A stretch of DNA of 9,995 nucleotides from JAJBWD01 sp041670885 (GTDB lineage: Bacteria; Bacillota; Clostridia; Clostridiales; Clostridiaceae). This document shows positions 1 to 6,930 of the stretch, piece by piece. Where the stretch lies: positions 1-9,995 of the forward strand of contig JBAXYJ010000099.1 in the NCBI GenBank assembly GCA_041670885.1, read 5' to 3'. The translations under genes were made by a program, and so were the position numbers. Positions within the stretch are counted from its first letter, which is position 1. Each line of letters starts with the position of its first letter. The notes beneath the pieces were generated by a model, which did no database searches, was not told the origin of the DNA, and saw only the letters and a program-made list of their open reading frames with translations.

Positions 1-7
1 AGGATAT

Positions 8-258
8 ATGGCTAAACTTACAAGAGGTTTTTATGAAAAATCAGGTACTTAGCTTTCTAAAGATTTACTTGGTAAGATATTATTGATGGGAAGAAGATAA
101 GCTGCAGGATTTCAGAAGTTGAGGCTTATATGGGAGTCCTTGATAAGGCAGCACATTCCTACAGCGGAAAAAGGACAAATAGAACTGAAGTAATGTATAG
201 AGAGCCGGGATTTTTATATGTATATATTATTTATGGCATGTATGATTATTTAAACTTA
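8..258 (+). pseudogene. Decayed 3-methyladenine DNA glycosylase (Mpg/AAG family), 5' part only
   Basis: Reading from ATG at 8 gives MAKLTRGFYEKSGT, then a TAG stop (50-52), LSKDLLGKILLMGRR, and a TAA stop (98-100). Near 107-112 the frame changes, and the second frame from 109 continues with ISEVEAYMGVLDKAAHSYSG, then KRTNRTEVMYREPGFLYVYI and IYGMYDYLN. This is the conserved first part of the Mpg/AAG family of base-excision glycosylases: the EVEAY block with the catalytic Glu, the D-x-A-H-S block, the R-T-x-x-MY block and the YVYxxYGMY block. The family is about 200 residues long; here everything after roughly residue 85 is missing, and the coding similarity stops where the opposite-strand AraC gene ends. 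Two stops, a frameshift (an apparent loss of about 4 bases) and the truncation make it non-functional. Identification is by motif recall, not by alignment; the family call is firm, the exact lesions are inferred. Confidence 0.85.
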
Positions 259-1121
259 GAGGGGGTACAATTTTTGTACTCCTTAAATTTTTTTATAAAA
301 TAGCTGAAATTTTCAAACCCAACCTGAAGACATATATCTAATATTTTTTTATCCTGAGTTTTTAGAATTTTTGCTGCCTGCTCTATTCTATAATAATTAA
401 TGTAGTCTACAGGGGTTTTCCCTGTATGATATTTGAAAAAACGACAGAAGTACTCTTTATTCATATTTATTTCTTTAGCTAAATCCTGTAAATATATTTT
501 CCTGCCATAGTTTAAATGTATATAGTTAATCGACTTTTTTATTAACTCAATTTTATAATTATCTCTTGTAAGGGACAGATTTTCCTGAACACTAAATTTA
601 TTTAAATATACCATCAGCGAAATTATTTTAAGCAGGGAGGATTTTATGCTAAGTTCCCAGCCTGCATTTTTGTCTTTATAAGTTGAAATTATATCCTTTA
701 CCTGACTTATAATTTTAATATCACTTTCTGCTTCAATATTTAAACATAATGGGAAAAGATACTGCTTGTTTATTAATGGATCAATAAACTTGCTCTGGCA
801 ATTGTCGTAAATTGAGCTGCTTAGAATATTAAGGTCAAATACTATAGCGTGGTGAAGAGAATCATAATCTCTGATTCCGTAAGCAGAATGCAGCTGTTCA
901 CTATTTATAAAATAGCATTCTCCTTCTTTAGCTTTTATTGGAGTCATATCTACATTTAATATAAATTCACCTTTTTCTACATATATTATTTCAATCTCTT
1001 CATGCCAGTGGTAATATAATGATGATTTGCTGTTTATATGTCTGTCACTGTATACATATAATGGAAACATAGGACTGCCGTGAGCTACAGCTTCTTTAAA
1101 TTTATTCTTCTCTTTATCCAT
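246..1121 (-). CDS. AraC family transcriptional regulator (cupin sensor plus double HTH)
   Basis: The 291-residue protein has the AraC/XylS layout. The N-terminal cupin-like sensor contains HWHEE at 38-42 and NSEQLHS at about 73-79. The C-terminal DNA-binding domain has two helix-turn-helix units, about 211-237 (LQDLAKEINMNKEYFCRFFK, then the G-K-TP turn) and about 260-290 (LDICLQVGFENFSYFIKKFK, ending TPSKFK). The ATG at 1119-1121 is preceded by AAAGGAG six bases away. The gene diverges from the GH31 glycosidase across 139 bp, the usual layout for a local regulator of a sugar-use gene, so an alpha-glucoside or breakdown product is a reasonable but unproven inducer. The protein ends right at the family's last conserved motif, and its stop codon lies in DNA that on the other strand belongs to the mpg remnant. 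A short native tail may therefore have been lost; the functional domains look complete. Confidence 0.9.
   Translation of the reverse strand: MDKEKNKFKEAVAHGSPMFPLYVYSDRHINSKSSLYYHWHEEIEIIYVEKGEFILNVDMTPIKAKEGECYFINSEQLHSAYGIRDYDSLHHAIVFDLNILSSSIYDNCQSKFIDPLINKQYLFPLCLNIEAESDIKIISQVKDIISTYKDKNAGWELSIKSSLLKIISLMVYLNKFSVQENLSLTRDNYKIELIKKSINYIHLNYGRKIYLQDLAKEINMNKEYFCRFFKYHTGKTPVDYINYYRIEQAAKILKTQDKKILDICLQVGFENFSYFIKKFKEYKNCTPSKFK
260..294 (+). terminator. Possible hairpin terminator after the mpg remnant
   Basis: Nine base pairs (260-268 with 276-284, two of them G-U) close a 7-base loop, and a run of seven T follows at 288-294. In plus orientation this resembles an intrinsic terminator. It lies inside the last codons of the minus-strand AraC gene, where the same DNA encodes EYKNCTP, so it may be coincidental. 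On the minus strand two pairs are lost and there is no T-run, so it would not terminate araC transcription. Confidence 0.3.
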
Positions 1122-1260
1122 GCAAATCTCCTTTAAAAGTCAAAATAATGTTATTTTAAGTTAAAATTATGCAAGTTATATTAGAATATAATATATATAA
1201 TGTTATTATAACTTATACTATTTATTAATACCATAAAGTTAAGATGAGAGGATACAAAAT
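1122..1260. promoter_or_regulatory. Divergent araC/GH31 control region with paired candidate operators
   Basis: The exact 11-mer ATAATGTTATT occurs at 1145-1155 and 1197-1207, 52 bp apart start to start, close to five helical turns. The first copy sits in a perfect 16-bp palindrome (1142-1157, arms AAAATAA/TTATTTT). An 8-bp inverted repeat, AAGTTATA at 1173-1180 and TATAACTT at 1207-1214, spans the middle. A TATACT at 1214-1219 is a fair -10 for the GH31 gene but has no recognisable -35; the second 11-mer lies where an activator replacing the -35 contact would bind. AraC-type activators often bind such tandem sites (family knowledge); assignment to this regulator is inference. The DNA is so A/T-rich that several TATAAT-like strings occur, so exact start sites cannot be set, nor can the araC promoter. 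Confidence 0.45.
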
Positions 1261-3612
1261 ATGTTTGGAAAATTGATTAATTACAATGTAAAAGAAAACA
1301 TAATATATTTTAATTTTAAAAATGGTGAGGGAAGAATTGAAATCATTAGTCCATCAATTATAAATGTATTTTCACCATTAAAATATAAAGAGCATAACTC
1401 TAAGGCTATTGAAAATTTAAAGCTTGAAAAATGTGGATTTAAAGCAGAAAGAATAAATGATTTTATTAAAATCACTACAGAAGAGTTAATAATAAATATT
1501 TATAATGACTTCAAGGTTGATTTTTGTGATAAAAATGGACTAGCTCTTTGTCAGGATTATAAAAAAGAGAGAAACCCGTTTATAAGGCGCGGTGAAATGG
1601 GAATTGCAGAGGAAGAAGGACATGAGGCAGAAAAGGGATTTAAAAAACATAAAATAGAGGTTATAAAAAAATTATTTGGAGATGAAAAATTTTATGGCCT
1701 TGGAGAAAAAACAGGGCACCTAAATAAAAAGGGGTACTATTACGAGATGTGGAACACCGATGACCCAAGACCTCACACTGAAAGTTATAAATCTCTTTAT
1801 AAAACCATACCATTTTTCATTACACTTAGGAATAAAGCTGCATTTGGGATTTTCTTTGACAATACATTTAAGTCATATTTTGATATGGGCAAGGAGAACA
1901 GCGAATATTATTATTTTGGTGCTGATGACGGGAATTTAGATTATTATTTTATAGCAGGAGATGATATTTCCAAGGTTATATCAGGATATACTAAGCTGAC
2001 AGGGAGGACTCCTTTGCCGCAGAGGTGGGTTCTTGGATATCAGCAAAGCAGATTTTCATATACTCCGGAAGAAAGACTTATGGAGGTAGCTAAAAAATTT
2101 CGGGAAAATAATATTCCCTGTGATGTACTTCATTTAGACATAGATTATATGGAAAATTTCAAAGTATTTACCTGGGATAAAAATAAATTTCCTGATGAAA
2201 AGAAAACAATAGAAAAATTGGCCAGGGATGGATTTAAAGTAGTTACAATAATAGACCCGGGAGTAAAAAAACAAAAAGGCTATTCCATATATGATGAAGG
2301 CTTAAAAAAAGATTGTTTTGCTGTAGATAAGGATGGAGTAACCTATGTAAATAAAGTATGGCCGGGAGATGCAGTTTATCCGGATTTTTCAAGCATCGAT
2401 ACCAGATTATGGTGGGGGGATAACCATAAGGTTTTACTGGATATTAACGTAGCAGGTATATGGAACGATATGAATGAACCGGCAGGATTTAACGGACCCA
2501 TTCCGGACAGTGTTCAATTTAAGAATGACGGGAATCCTACTAATCACAGCGAGATTCATAACGTATACGGACACCTTATGAGCAAGGCTGCTTATGAAGG
2601 TCTTAAAAAATATTCAGGGAAAAGACCATTTGTAATTACAAGAGCCTGCTATGCAGGAACTCAAAAATACAGTACTGTATGGACAGGTGATAATCAAAGC
2701 CTTTGGGAACATTTAAGAATGGCTGTTCCTATGCTTTTAAATTTAGGGCTTTCCGGAATTGCATTTTGCGGAACAGATGTGGGAGGTTTTAGCTTTGACT
2801 GCACAGCAGAGCTTTTATCCAGGTGGACACAATTAGGTTGTTTCAGCCCATTATTTAGAAACCACTCCAGCACTAAGACAAGAGACCAGGAACCTTGGGC
2901 CTTTGATGAAGAAACACTAAATATAACAAGAAAGTATATAAAATTAAGATATAAGCTGGTACCATATTTATATGATTTAATGTGGCAGTGCGAAAGTACA
3001 GGGCTTCCGGTAATGAGACCTTTAGTTCTTCATTATGCTGATGATGAAAATACATATGAAATAAATGATGAATTTTTATTTGGAGAAAATATTCTTGCAG
3101 CACCTGTAGTTGAACAGGGGAAAAGGTATAGAGGTCTTTACCTGCCTAAGGGAGAATGGACAGATTACTGGACAGGAGAAATTATAAAAGGTGGGAAGTT
3201 TATAATAAAGGAGGCGCCCATTGATGTTTGCCCAATCTACATTAAGGCCGGATCAATTATCCCAAATTACCCTGAGCAAAATTATATTGGTGAAAAGAAA
3301 ATAGATGAATTAACCTTAGATATTTACCCGGGAAAAGGTAAATATACTCATTATAATGATGACGGTGAAAGCTTTGATTATAAAAATGGAAGGTATACTA
3401 TATATGAATTTGATATAGATTTAAACAAGGAAACATTAATAAATATAAAAAAATCCGGTAATTATTTTAATTATAAAACATTTAAAATAATTTATAATTC
3501 AAAAGACGCAAAACAGGTATATTTCAATAATAACAGGATTGAATTTGAAGCAAGTGACAGAGGAATAGTATTTGTTATACCTGCAGAAGAAGGGATTATA
3601 AATATCATCTGA
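1261..3612 (+). CDS. Glycoside hydrolase family 31 alpha-glycosidase (alpha-glucosidase-like)
   Basis: This 783-residue protein has the whole GH31 architecture. An N-terminal beta-sandwich (about 1-245) is followed by a (beta/alpha)8 barrel (about 250-590) with GIWNDMNEP at 399-407, in which Asp403 is the expected nucleophile. VWTGDN at 473-478 carries the likely acid/base Asp477, and LFRNHS at 531-536 is the conserved Arg-Asn-His block. C-terminal beta domains run to 783. Other family landmarks are HLDIDYM at 291-297 and FGENILAAPV at 607-616. It should release terminal alpha-linked glucose (or a related sugar) with retention of configuration; maltose, isomaltose, sulfoquinovose or xyloside preference cannot be read safely. 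There is no signal peptide, so it is probably cytosolic and acts on imported oligosaccharides. The start is supported by GAGAGG at 1246-1251, nine bases upstream, a moderate site. It is transcribed alone, divergent from the AraC regulator, and closed by a strong terminator. No transporter lies beside it. Confidence 0.95.
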   Translation: MFGKLINYNVKENIIYFNFKNGEGRIEIISPSIINVFSPLKYKEHNSKAIENLKLEKCGFKAERINDFIKITTEELIINIYNDFKVDFCDKNGLALCQDYKKERNPFIRRGEMGIAEEEGHEAEKGFKKHKIEVIKKLFGDEKFYGLGEKTGHLNKKGYYYEMWNTDDPRPHTESYKSLYKTIPFFITLRNKAAFGIFFDNTFKSYFDMGKENSEYYYFGADDGNLDYYFIAGDDISKVISGYTKLTGRTPLPQRWVLGYQQSRFSYTPEERLMEVAKKFRENNIPCDVLHLDIDYMENFKVFTWDKNKFPDEKKTIEKLARDGFKVVTIIDPGVKKQKGYSIYDEGLKKDCFAVDKDGVTYVNKVWPGDAVYPDFSSIDTRLWWGDNHKVLLDINVAGIWNDMNEPAGFNGPIPDSVQFKNDGNPTNHSEIHNVYGHLMSKAAYEGLKKYSGKRPFVITRACYAGTQKYSTVWTGDNQSLWEHLRMAVPMLLNLGLSGIAFCGTDVGGFSFDCTAELLSRWTQLGCFSPLFRNHSSTKTRDQEPWAFDEETLNITRKYIKLRYKLVPYLYDLMWQCESTGLPVMRPLVLHYADDENTYEINDEFLFGENILAAPVVEQGKRYRGLYLPKGEWTDYWTGEIIKGGKFIIKEAPIDVCPIYIKAGSIIPNYPEQNYIGEKKIDELTLDIYPGKGKYTHYNDDGESFDYKNGRYTIYEFDIDLNKETLINIKKSGNYFNYKTFKIIYNSKDAKQVYFNNNRIEFEASDRGIVFVIPAEEGIINII

Positions 3613-3615
3613 AGG

Positions 3616-3660
3616 AAAGACGGTGAAATTTTATTTCATCGTCTTTAATATATTTTTAAC
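3616..3660 (+). terminator. Intrinsic terminator of the GH31 gene
   Basis: A 13-bp stem (3616-3628 with 3634-3646, one G-U pair) closes a 5-base loop four bases after the TGA stop. The stem ends in TTT and is followed by AATATATTTTT. This separates the glycosidase from the purine operon. Confidence 0.85.
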
Positions 3661-3753
3661 ATAGGATATTTCATTAATTTAATAAAATTCAAACGTTTTT
3701 ACTATATGATTTAATACATTTAGCAAAAAATATGAACATTAAGGCAAATAATG

Positions 3754-3782
3754 TTGATAATTGTCGTAATGTATAGTATTAT
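3754..3782 (+). promoter_or_regulatory. Sigma-A-type promoter of the purine riboswitch operon
   Basis: TTGATA (3754-3759) and TATTAT (3777-3782) are separated by exactly 17 bases, a near-consensus housekeeping promoter. Transcription would begin near 3789, about 20 bases before the riboswitch aptamer and about 170 bases before the permease start codon. The 107 bases between the preceding terminator and this promoter are A/T-rich and show nothing else convincing. Confidence 0.75.
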
Positions 3783-3808
3783 TTATATGAAATAAAACAA
3801 AATATTTG

Positions 3809-3879
3809 CTCTCATATAATTCTAAGAATATGGCTTGGAAGTTTCTACAGGATAACCGTAAATTATTCTACTATGGGGG
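3809..3879 (+). ncRNA. Purine riboswitch aptamer, guanine class
   Basis: The three-way junction can be built in full. P1 pairs 3809-3816 with 3872-3879 (8 bp, two G-U). P2 pairs 3820-3826 with 3834-3840 around loop AATATGG. P3 pairs 3849-3855 with 3863-3869 around loop CCGTAAA. The two 7-base loops match the kissing loops of the family, J1/2 carries the UAUAAU-type core, and J2/3 contains GTTTCTAC. The base just before the P1 3' strand, equivalent to position 74 of the Bacillus xpt aptamer, is C (3871); C there specifies guanine/hypoxanthine, while U would specify adenine. It sits between a promoter and a purine permease gene, which fits. Certainty about the aptamer is very high; ligand choice rests on that one position. 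Confidence 0.95.
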
Positions 3880-3949
3880 ATTATTAGATTATGCTTTTCT
3901 TAGTTTAATATCTCCTTCCATTTTGAGAGTGAATCAAAAAGAAAGGAGA
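3876..3949 (+). promoter_or_regulatory. Riboswitch expression platform that can mask the ribosome binding site
   Basis: TCTCCTT (3911-3917) is exactly complementary to the permease ribosome binding site AAGGAGA (3943-3949). The same segment, 3907-3915, can instead pair with 3876-3885 (nine pairs with one bulged T and one G-U), which includes the 3' strand of aptamer helix P1. Ligand binding would hold that strand in P1, free the anti-site and hide the ribosome binding site; without ligand the anti-site is captured and translation is open. No T-run hairpin lies between aptamer and gene, so transcription attenuation is unlikely. The pairings are seen in the sequence; the switching model is inference. 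Confidence 0.65.
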
Positions 3950-3957
3950 CATAAATC

Positions 3958-5019
3958 ATGAATTTATGGAAAGACATTTTAGCAATTTTAAGTGTAATCC
4001 TAAATGGACTACCACAGGGATTACTGGCATTATCCTTCGGATTTGCATCAATCCCAACAGCTTTTGCATTCTTAGTAGGTGCTGCAGGATGTGCAGTTAC
4101 TGGCTGCGTTGCACCTATATCATTTCAGGCTGAAACAATAACACTGGCTGGAACTATAGGAGATAATCTTAAGGAAAGATTATCAATGATATTCTATGGC
4201 GGCGTAATAATGGCCTTAATAGGAATATTTGGACTTATGGGCAGGATTACAGATTTTGTAGGACCTGTTATAACATCAGGAATGATGGCCGGAGTAGGAA
4301 TAATGCTTACTAAGGTTGCTTATGACATGAGTAAGAAAAATAAGACAGTTGGTGCCATATCTATAGCATCCGGAATTATTACATATCTATTTACAAAAGA
4401 TCTTGTATACACAATAGCAGTATCAGTTATATTATCCAGTATTGTTTACAATGTAATGAATAAAGGTGCTGTCCACCCTGTAATTGAAAGAGAAAAAATT
4501 GCAAGACAGAAAATATCATTTTCTGCTAAAATTTTAAGGGGCGCTATGGGCATGGTATGCTTAAATATTGGTGCCAACATAGCATTTGGAAATATTACAG
4601 GACAGCTGGCAAAACAGAGCGTAAATATAGATCATCTATCAGTAATAAGCTCTCTGGCAGATATGGTTTCTTCATTCTTTGGAGGCGGGCCCGTTGAATC
4701 AATAATTTCTGCAACAGGGGGAGCTCCTCACGCATTAATCGATGGCATAGCTATGATGACATTAATGGCAATAATTTTATTTGCAGGACTTCTGCCTAAA
4801 ATAGGAAGATATATTCCTACTGAATCAATAGCAGGATTCTTATTTGTACTTGGTGCAATAGTTACAGTTCCTGTAAATGCAGCAGCAGCTTTAACTTCAA
4901 CTGCAGCAAATGGTACATTAATAGGCGGAGTTACAATGACTGTAACTGCAATTACAGATCCTTTCATAGGAATGATTGCAGGGCTATTATTAAAATTATT
5001 CCTGCCTATTATAGGGTAG
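3958..5019 (+). CDS. NCS2-like purine base permease
   Basis: The 353-residue protein is almost entirely hydrophobic, with about ten or more likely membrane segments and only one clearly polar stretch, at about 170-190. It resembles the NCS2 nucleobase transporter group: PISFQAET (53-60) early in the protein and FGGGPVES (241-248) in the position of the substrate-binding Pro/Glu loop, followed by SATGG. It is shorter than the usual 420-460 residues of PbuG/PbuX-type carriers. The ATG is preceded by AGGAGA eight bases away. A guanine-class riboswitch controls the gene, and a phosphoribosyltransferase follows only 8 bases after its stop, so uptake of guanine, hypoxanthine or xanthine is the best reading. 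The permease role is well supported by context; the family assignment rests on recall of motifs, and substrate is inferred from the riboswitch. Confidence 0.78.
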   Translation: MNLWKDILAILSVILNGLPQGLLALSFGFASIPTAFAFLVGAAGCAVTGCVAPISFQAETITLAGTIGDNLKERLSMIFYGGVIMALIGIFGLMGRITDFVGPVITSGMMAGVGIMLTKVAYDMSKKNKTVGAISIASGIITYLFTKDLVYTIAVSVILSSIVYNVMNKGAVHPVIEREKIARQKISFSAKILRGAMGMVCLNIGANIAFGNITGQLAKQSVNIDHLSVISSLADMVSSFFGGGPVESIISATGGAPHALIDGIAMMTLMAIILFAGLLPKIGRYIPTESIAGFLFVLGAIVTVPVNAAAALTSTAANGTLIGGVTMTVTAITDPFIGMIAGLLLKLFLPIIG

Positions 5020-5027
5020 GAGAGAAA

Positions 5028-5573
5028 ATGAATAATATTTATGAAATTAATATATGTGGAGTAAAGCGTAGTCTTCCAATAATAAAGATAAGCGATAATC
5101 TTGCAATCGCCAGCTTTGTAATACTTGGAGATACTGAACTTATAGTAAAAACAGCTCCAATACTGGCTTCAAAGCTTCCACAGGTTGATATTATTATAAC
5201 TGCAGAAGCTAAAGGCATTCCTCTGGTTTATGAAATATCAAAGCTATTAAATATGAAGGAATATATAATTGCAAGAAAAAGTATAAAGCCTTATATGAAT
5301 AATCCTATAACAGATGAAGTAGTTTCAATTACTACTCAGAAAAAACAAGTCTTATGCCTTGATGGAAATGATGCAGATAAAATCAAAGGCAAAAAAGTAG
5401 CTATAATTGATGATGTTATAAGTACAGGTGAATCTCTGTCTGCCATAGAAAGATTAGTAGAAAAAGCAGGGGGAATAATAACTGCTAAAGCTGCAATTCT
5501 GGCAGAAGGGGACGCTGTAAAAAGAGACGATATTATATTTTTAGAAGAATTACCATTATTCCCAATAGAATAA
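5028..5573 (+). CDS. Purine phosphoribosyltransferase family protein (type I PRTase)
   Basis: The 181-residue protein has the type I PRTase fold. VAIIDDVISTGES (124-136) is the PRPP-binding signature with its two acidic residues. AEAKGIPL (59-66) corresponds to the PPi loop region, and ARKSIK (82-87) to the segment before the flexible hood. It joins a purine base to PRPP to make a nucleoside monophosphate in the cytosol. By overall shape it is nearest to adenine/xanthine phosphoribosyltransferases, and such proteins are often labelled adenine-specific. The operon is headed by a guanine-class riboswitch, which favours guanine, hypoxanthine or xanthine instead; this is inference. The gene starts 8 bases after the permease stop, and its ribosome binding site (TAGGAGA, 5017-5023) overlaps that stop codon, so the two are co-transcribed and probably translationally coupled. 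A hairpin terminator follows. Confidence 0.88.
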   Translation: MNNIYEINICGVKRSLPIIKISDNLAIASFVILGDTELIVKTAPILASKLPQVDIIITAEAKGIPLVYEISKLLNMKEYIIARKSIKPYMNNPITDEVVSITTQKKQVLCLDGNDADKIKGKKVAIIDDVISTGESLSAIERLVEKAGGIITAKAAILAEGDAVKRDDIIFLEELPLFPIE

Positions 5574-5581
5574 AAAATAGA

Positions 5582-5615
5582 TGAAAAGAGAGTTCAATCT
5601 TGAACTCTCTTTTCA
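5582..5615 (+). terminator. Intrinsic terminator of the purine operon
   Basis: A perfect 15-bp inverted repeat (5582-5596 with 5601-5615) closes a 4-base loop nine bases after the PRTase stop. The left arm is A/G-rich and the right arm ends CTCTCTTTTCA, so the inner GC-containing stem followed by TTTT forms a standard terminator. Confidence 0.85.
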
Positions 5616-5664
5616 CTTATATACTAATACTTTTCCTCTTATTTTTTACCATATAAACAGGTTT

Positions 5665-5700
5665 AAAGCAGATATGACATTGTATGTTTTATCTGCTTTT
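5665..5700 (+). terminator. Second hairpin between the purine operon and ytvI
   Basis: AAAGCAGATA (5665-5674) pairs with TATCTGCTTT (5690-5699), with a further 4-bp inner stem ACAT/ATGT (5677-5680 with 5684-5687) in the loop; the right arm runs into TTTT. It looks like an additional or back-up terminator. No gene lies between it and the terminator at 5582-5615, so it could also end a short unannotated RNA, but no promoter for one is evident. Confidence 0.55.
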
Positions 5701-5719
5701 CTGCTGCCTTAAAAAATTA

Positions 5720-5752
5720 TTGACTTGCATCATATTATTGATATGTTATACT
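5720..5752 (+). promoter_or_regulatory. Likely promoter of the YtvI-family gene
   Basis: Two overlapping choices are possible. TTGACT (5720-5725) lies 16 bases from TATGTT (5742-5747), and TTGCAT (5725-5730) lies 16 bases from TATACT (5747-5752). Either would start transcription about 40-45 bases before the start codon. Both are housekeeping-type; I see no clear sporulation sigma-factor promoter. Confidence 0.55.
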
Positions 5753-5798
5753 AAAATTGTTGAATATTAACAGAGAATAAAACTTTAAGGAGTTGCTT

Positions 5799-6917
5799 AT
5801 GGATCAAAAATATGTTTTGGACAGAAAAAAAGTAAAAAAATTTTTAATAACTTTTGCATGCATTATTCTGGTAATATTCTTATCATTTAAATCTATAAAA
5901 TATTTAGCTCCTTTTATCGTAGCTTTTATTTTAGCCTCCATTATGGAGCCTTTGGTTAATTTTCTTACTAAAAAAACAAAAATATCACGTAAAATAATTT
6001 CAGCAGTTACTGTTGTTGCTGTAACAGTACTTCTCGGCTCTGTTCTATATTTGGCAATATCAAAAATTCTAATAGAAATTAAAGAATTGATGCATACTAC
6101 TCCACATTTCATAAGAGAACTATATAGAAATGTAGATTTAATAAGTTCCAATAGCAGTAAATTTATCATTGGACTTCCAGAGGAATTAACTGAGTTTATC
6201 AGAAGTGGAATTACAGGTTCATTTAACACTGTAGAAAACGTGTTAAAAAGTGTTTTCAGAGCTATATTTAATTACGCCATATCACTGCCATCCACTTTAG
6301 TTTTTATAATAATAACAATTCTATCTACATATTTTATATCCAGCGGCAGAAATGAGTTCCGCTGCAGTATTAAATCTAAAATTCCGGAAGATTTATACAG
6401 CAATTTCAGCGGGATGAAAAACGGAGTGTTTTCATCATTAGTAAAATTACTGGCTGCATATCTGATAATAATGAGTATAACATTTACTGAGCTTTTGATT
6501 GGCTTATCACTAATTGGTGTTAGATATTCAATTGTACTTGCCTTTGTTATATGTATAGTAGATATTCTGCCGGTTATCGGTACTGGAACAGTACTTATTC
6601 CCTGGACTATTTATGAATTAGCAATAGGAGATACAATAATGGGAGCATCTATTTTTATTCTCTATATTGTAATTCTGGTTGTAAGACAAATAATAGAGCC
6701 TAAAATAATAGGACATCAGATAGGAGTTCATCCTCTTGTATCTTTAATGTCAATATACATTGGATTAAAGCTTCTTGGGGCTATAGGCCTTATATTAGGA
6801 CCTATAATAATGATAATAATAAAGAATACCTACTCTATAATATATAAGGATAAAAGCATACAGGATATTTTCTTCAGATTAAAAACTGAAAATGAAGTAA
6901 AAAAAATGGACCCATAA
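5799..6917 (+). CDS. ytvI: YtvI-family sporulation membrane protein (AI-2E transporter superfamily)
   Basis: The 372-residue protein has the AI-2E/PerM layout: membrane segments at about 14-48 and 64-88, a soluble stretch at about 90-150, one at about 160-182, and several from 210 to the C-terminus. The stretch DILPVIGTGTVLIPW (255-269), then RQIIEPKIIGHQIGV (296-310) and GLILGP (330-335), is the signature block, and its wording is closest to the YtvI branch that endospore formers keep. YtvI-type proteins are expressed in sporulation; the transported substrate is not established. The start is ATG at 5799, six bases after AAGGAG (5787-5792). A TTG in frame at 5793 directly abuts the ribosome binding site and is unlikely to be used. 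The gene is monocistronic, and its TAA stop lies in the loop of the terminator shared with the convergent glnK operon. The superfamily is certain, the YtvI branch probable. Confidence 0.85.
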   Translation: MDQKYVLDRKKVKKFLITFACIILVIFLSFKSIKYLAPFIVAFILASIMEPLVNFLTKKTKISRKIISAVTVVAVTVLLGSVLYLAISKILIEIKELMHTTPHFIRELYRNVDLISSNSSKFIIGLPEELTEFIRSGITGSFNTVENVLKSVFRAIFNYAISLPSTLVFIIITILSTYFISSGRNEFRCSIKSKIPEDLYSNFSGMKNGVFSSLVKLLAAYLIIMSITFTELLIGLSLIGVRYSIVLAFVICIVDILPVIGTGTVLIPWTIYELAIGDTIMGASIFILYIVILVVRQIIEPKIIGHQIGVHPLVSLMSIYIGLKLLGAIGLILGPIIMIIIKNTYSIIYKDKSIQDIFFRLKTENEVKKMDP

Positions 6918-6930
6918 AGGTCCATTTTTT
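6901..6930. terminator. Bidirectional terminator shared by ytvI and the glnK operon
   Basis: AAAAAATGGACC (6901-6912) is a perfect complement of GGTCCATTTTTT (6919-6930), with a 6-base loop. Six A on the left and six T on the right give a U-run in either transcript. The ytvI stop codon (6915-6917) is in the loop, and the glnK stop codon (complement of 6929-6931) begins in the right arm, so one hairpin serves both convergent genes without separate intergenic DNA. Confidence 0.9.

Noticed and set aside
3691..3698. AAACGTTT palindrome as a catabolite-repression (cre) site
   Set aside because: It matches only the core of the cre consensus; the flanking TG and CA positions are absent, and it lies after the GH31 terminator rather than near its promoter.
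5793..5798. Upstream TTG start for the YtvI-family gene
   Set aside because: It directly abuts the AAGGAG ribosome binding site; the ATG at 5799 has the correct six-base spacing.
5804..6229. 141-codon minus-strand frame opposite the YtvI gene
   Set aside because: It is a shadow of a clearly conserved membrane-protein gene, and no ribosome binding site or family motif is seen.
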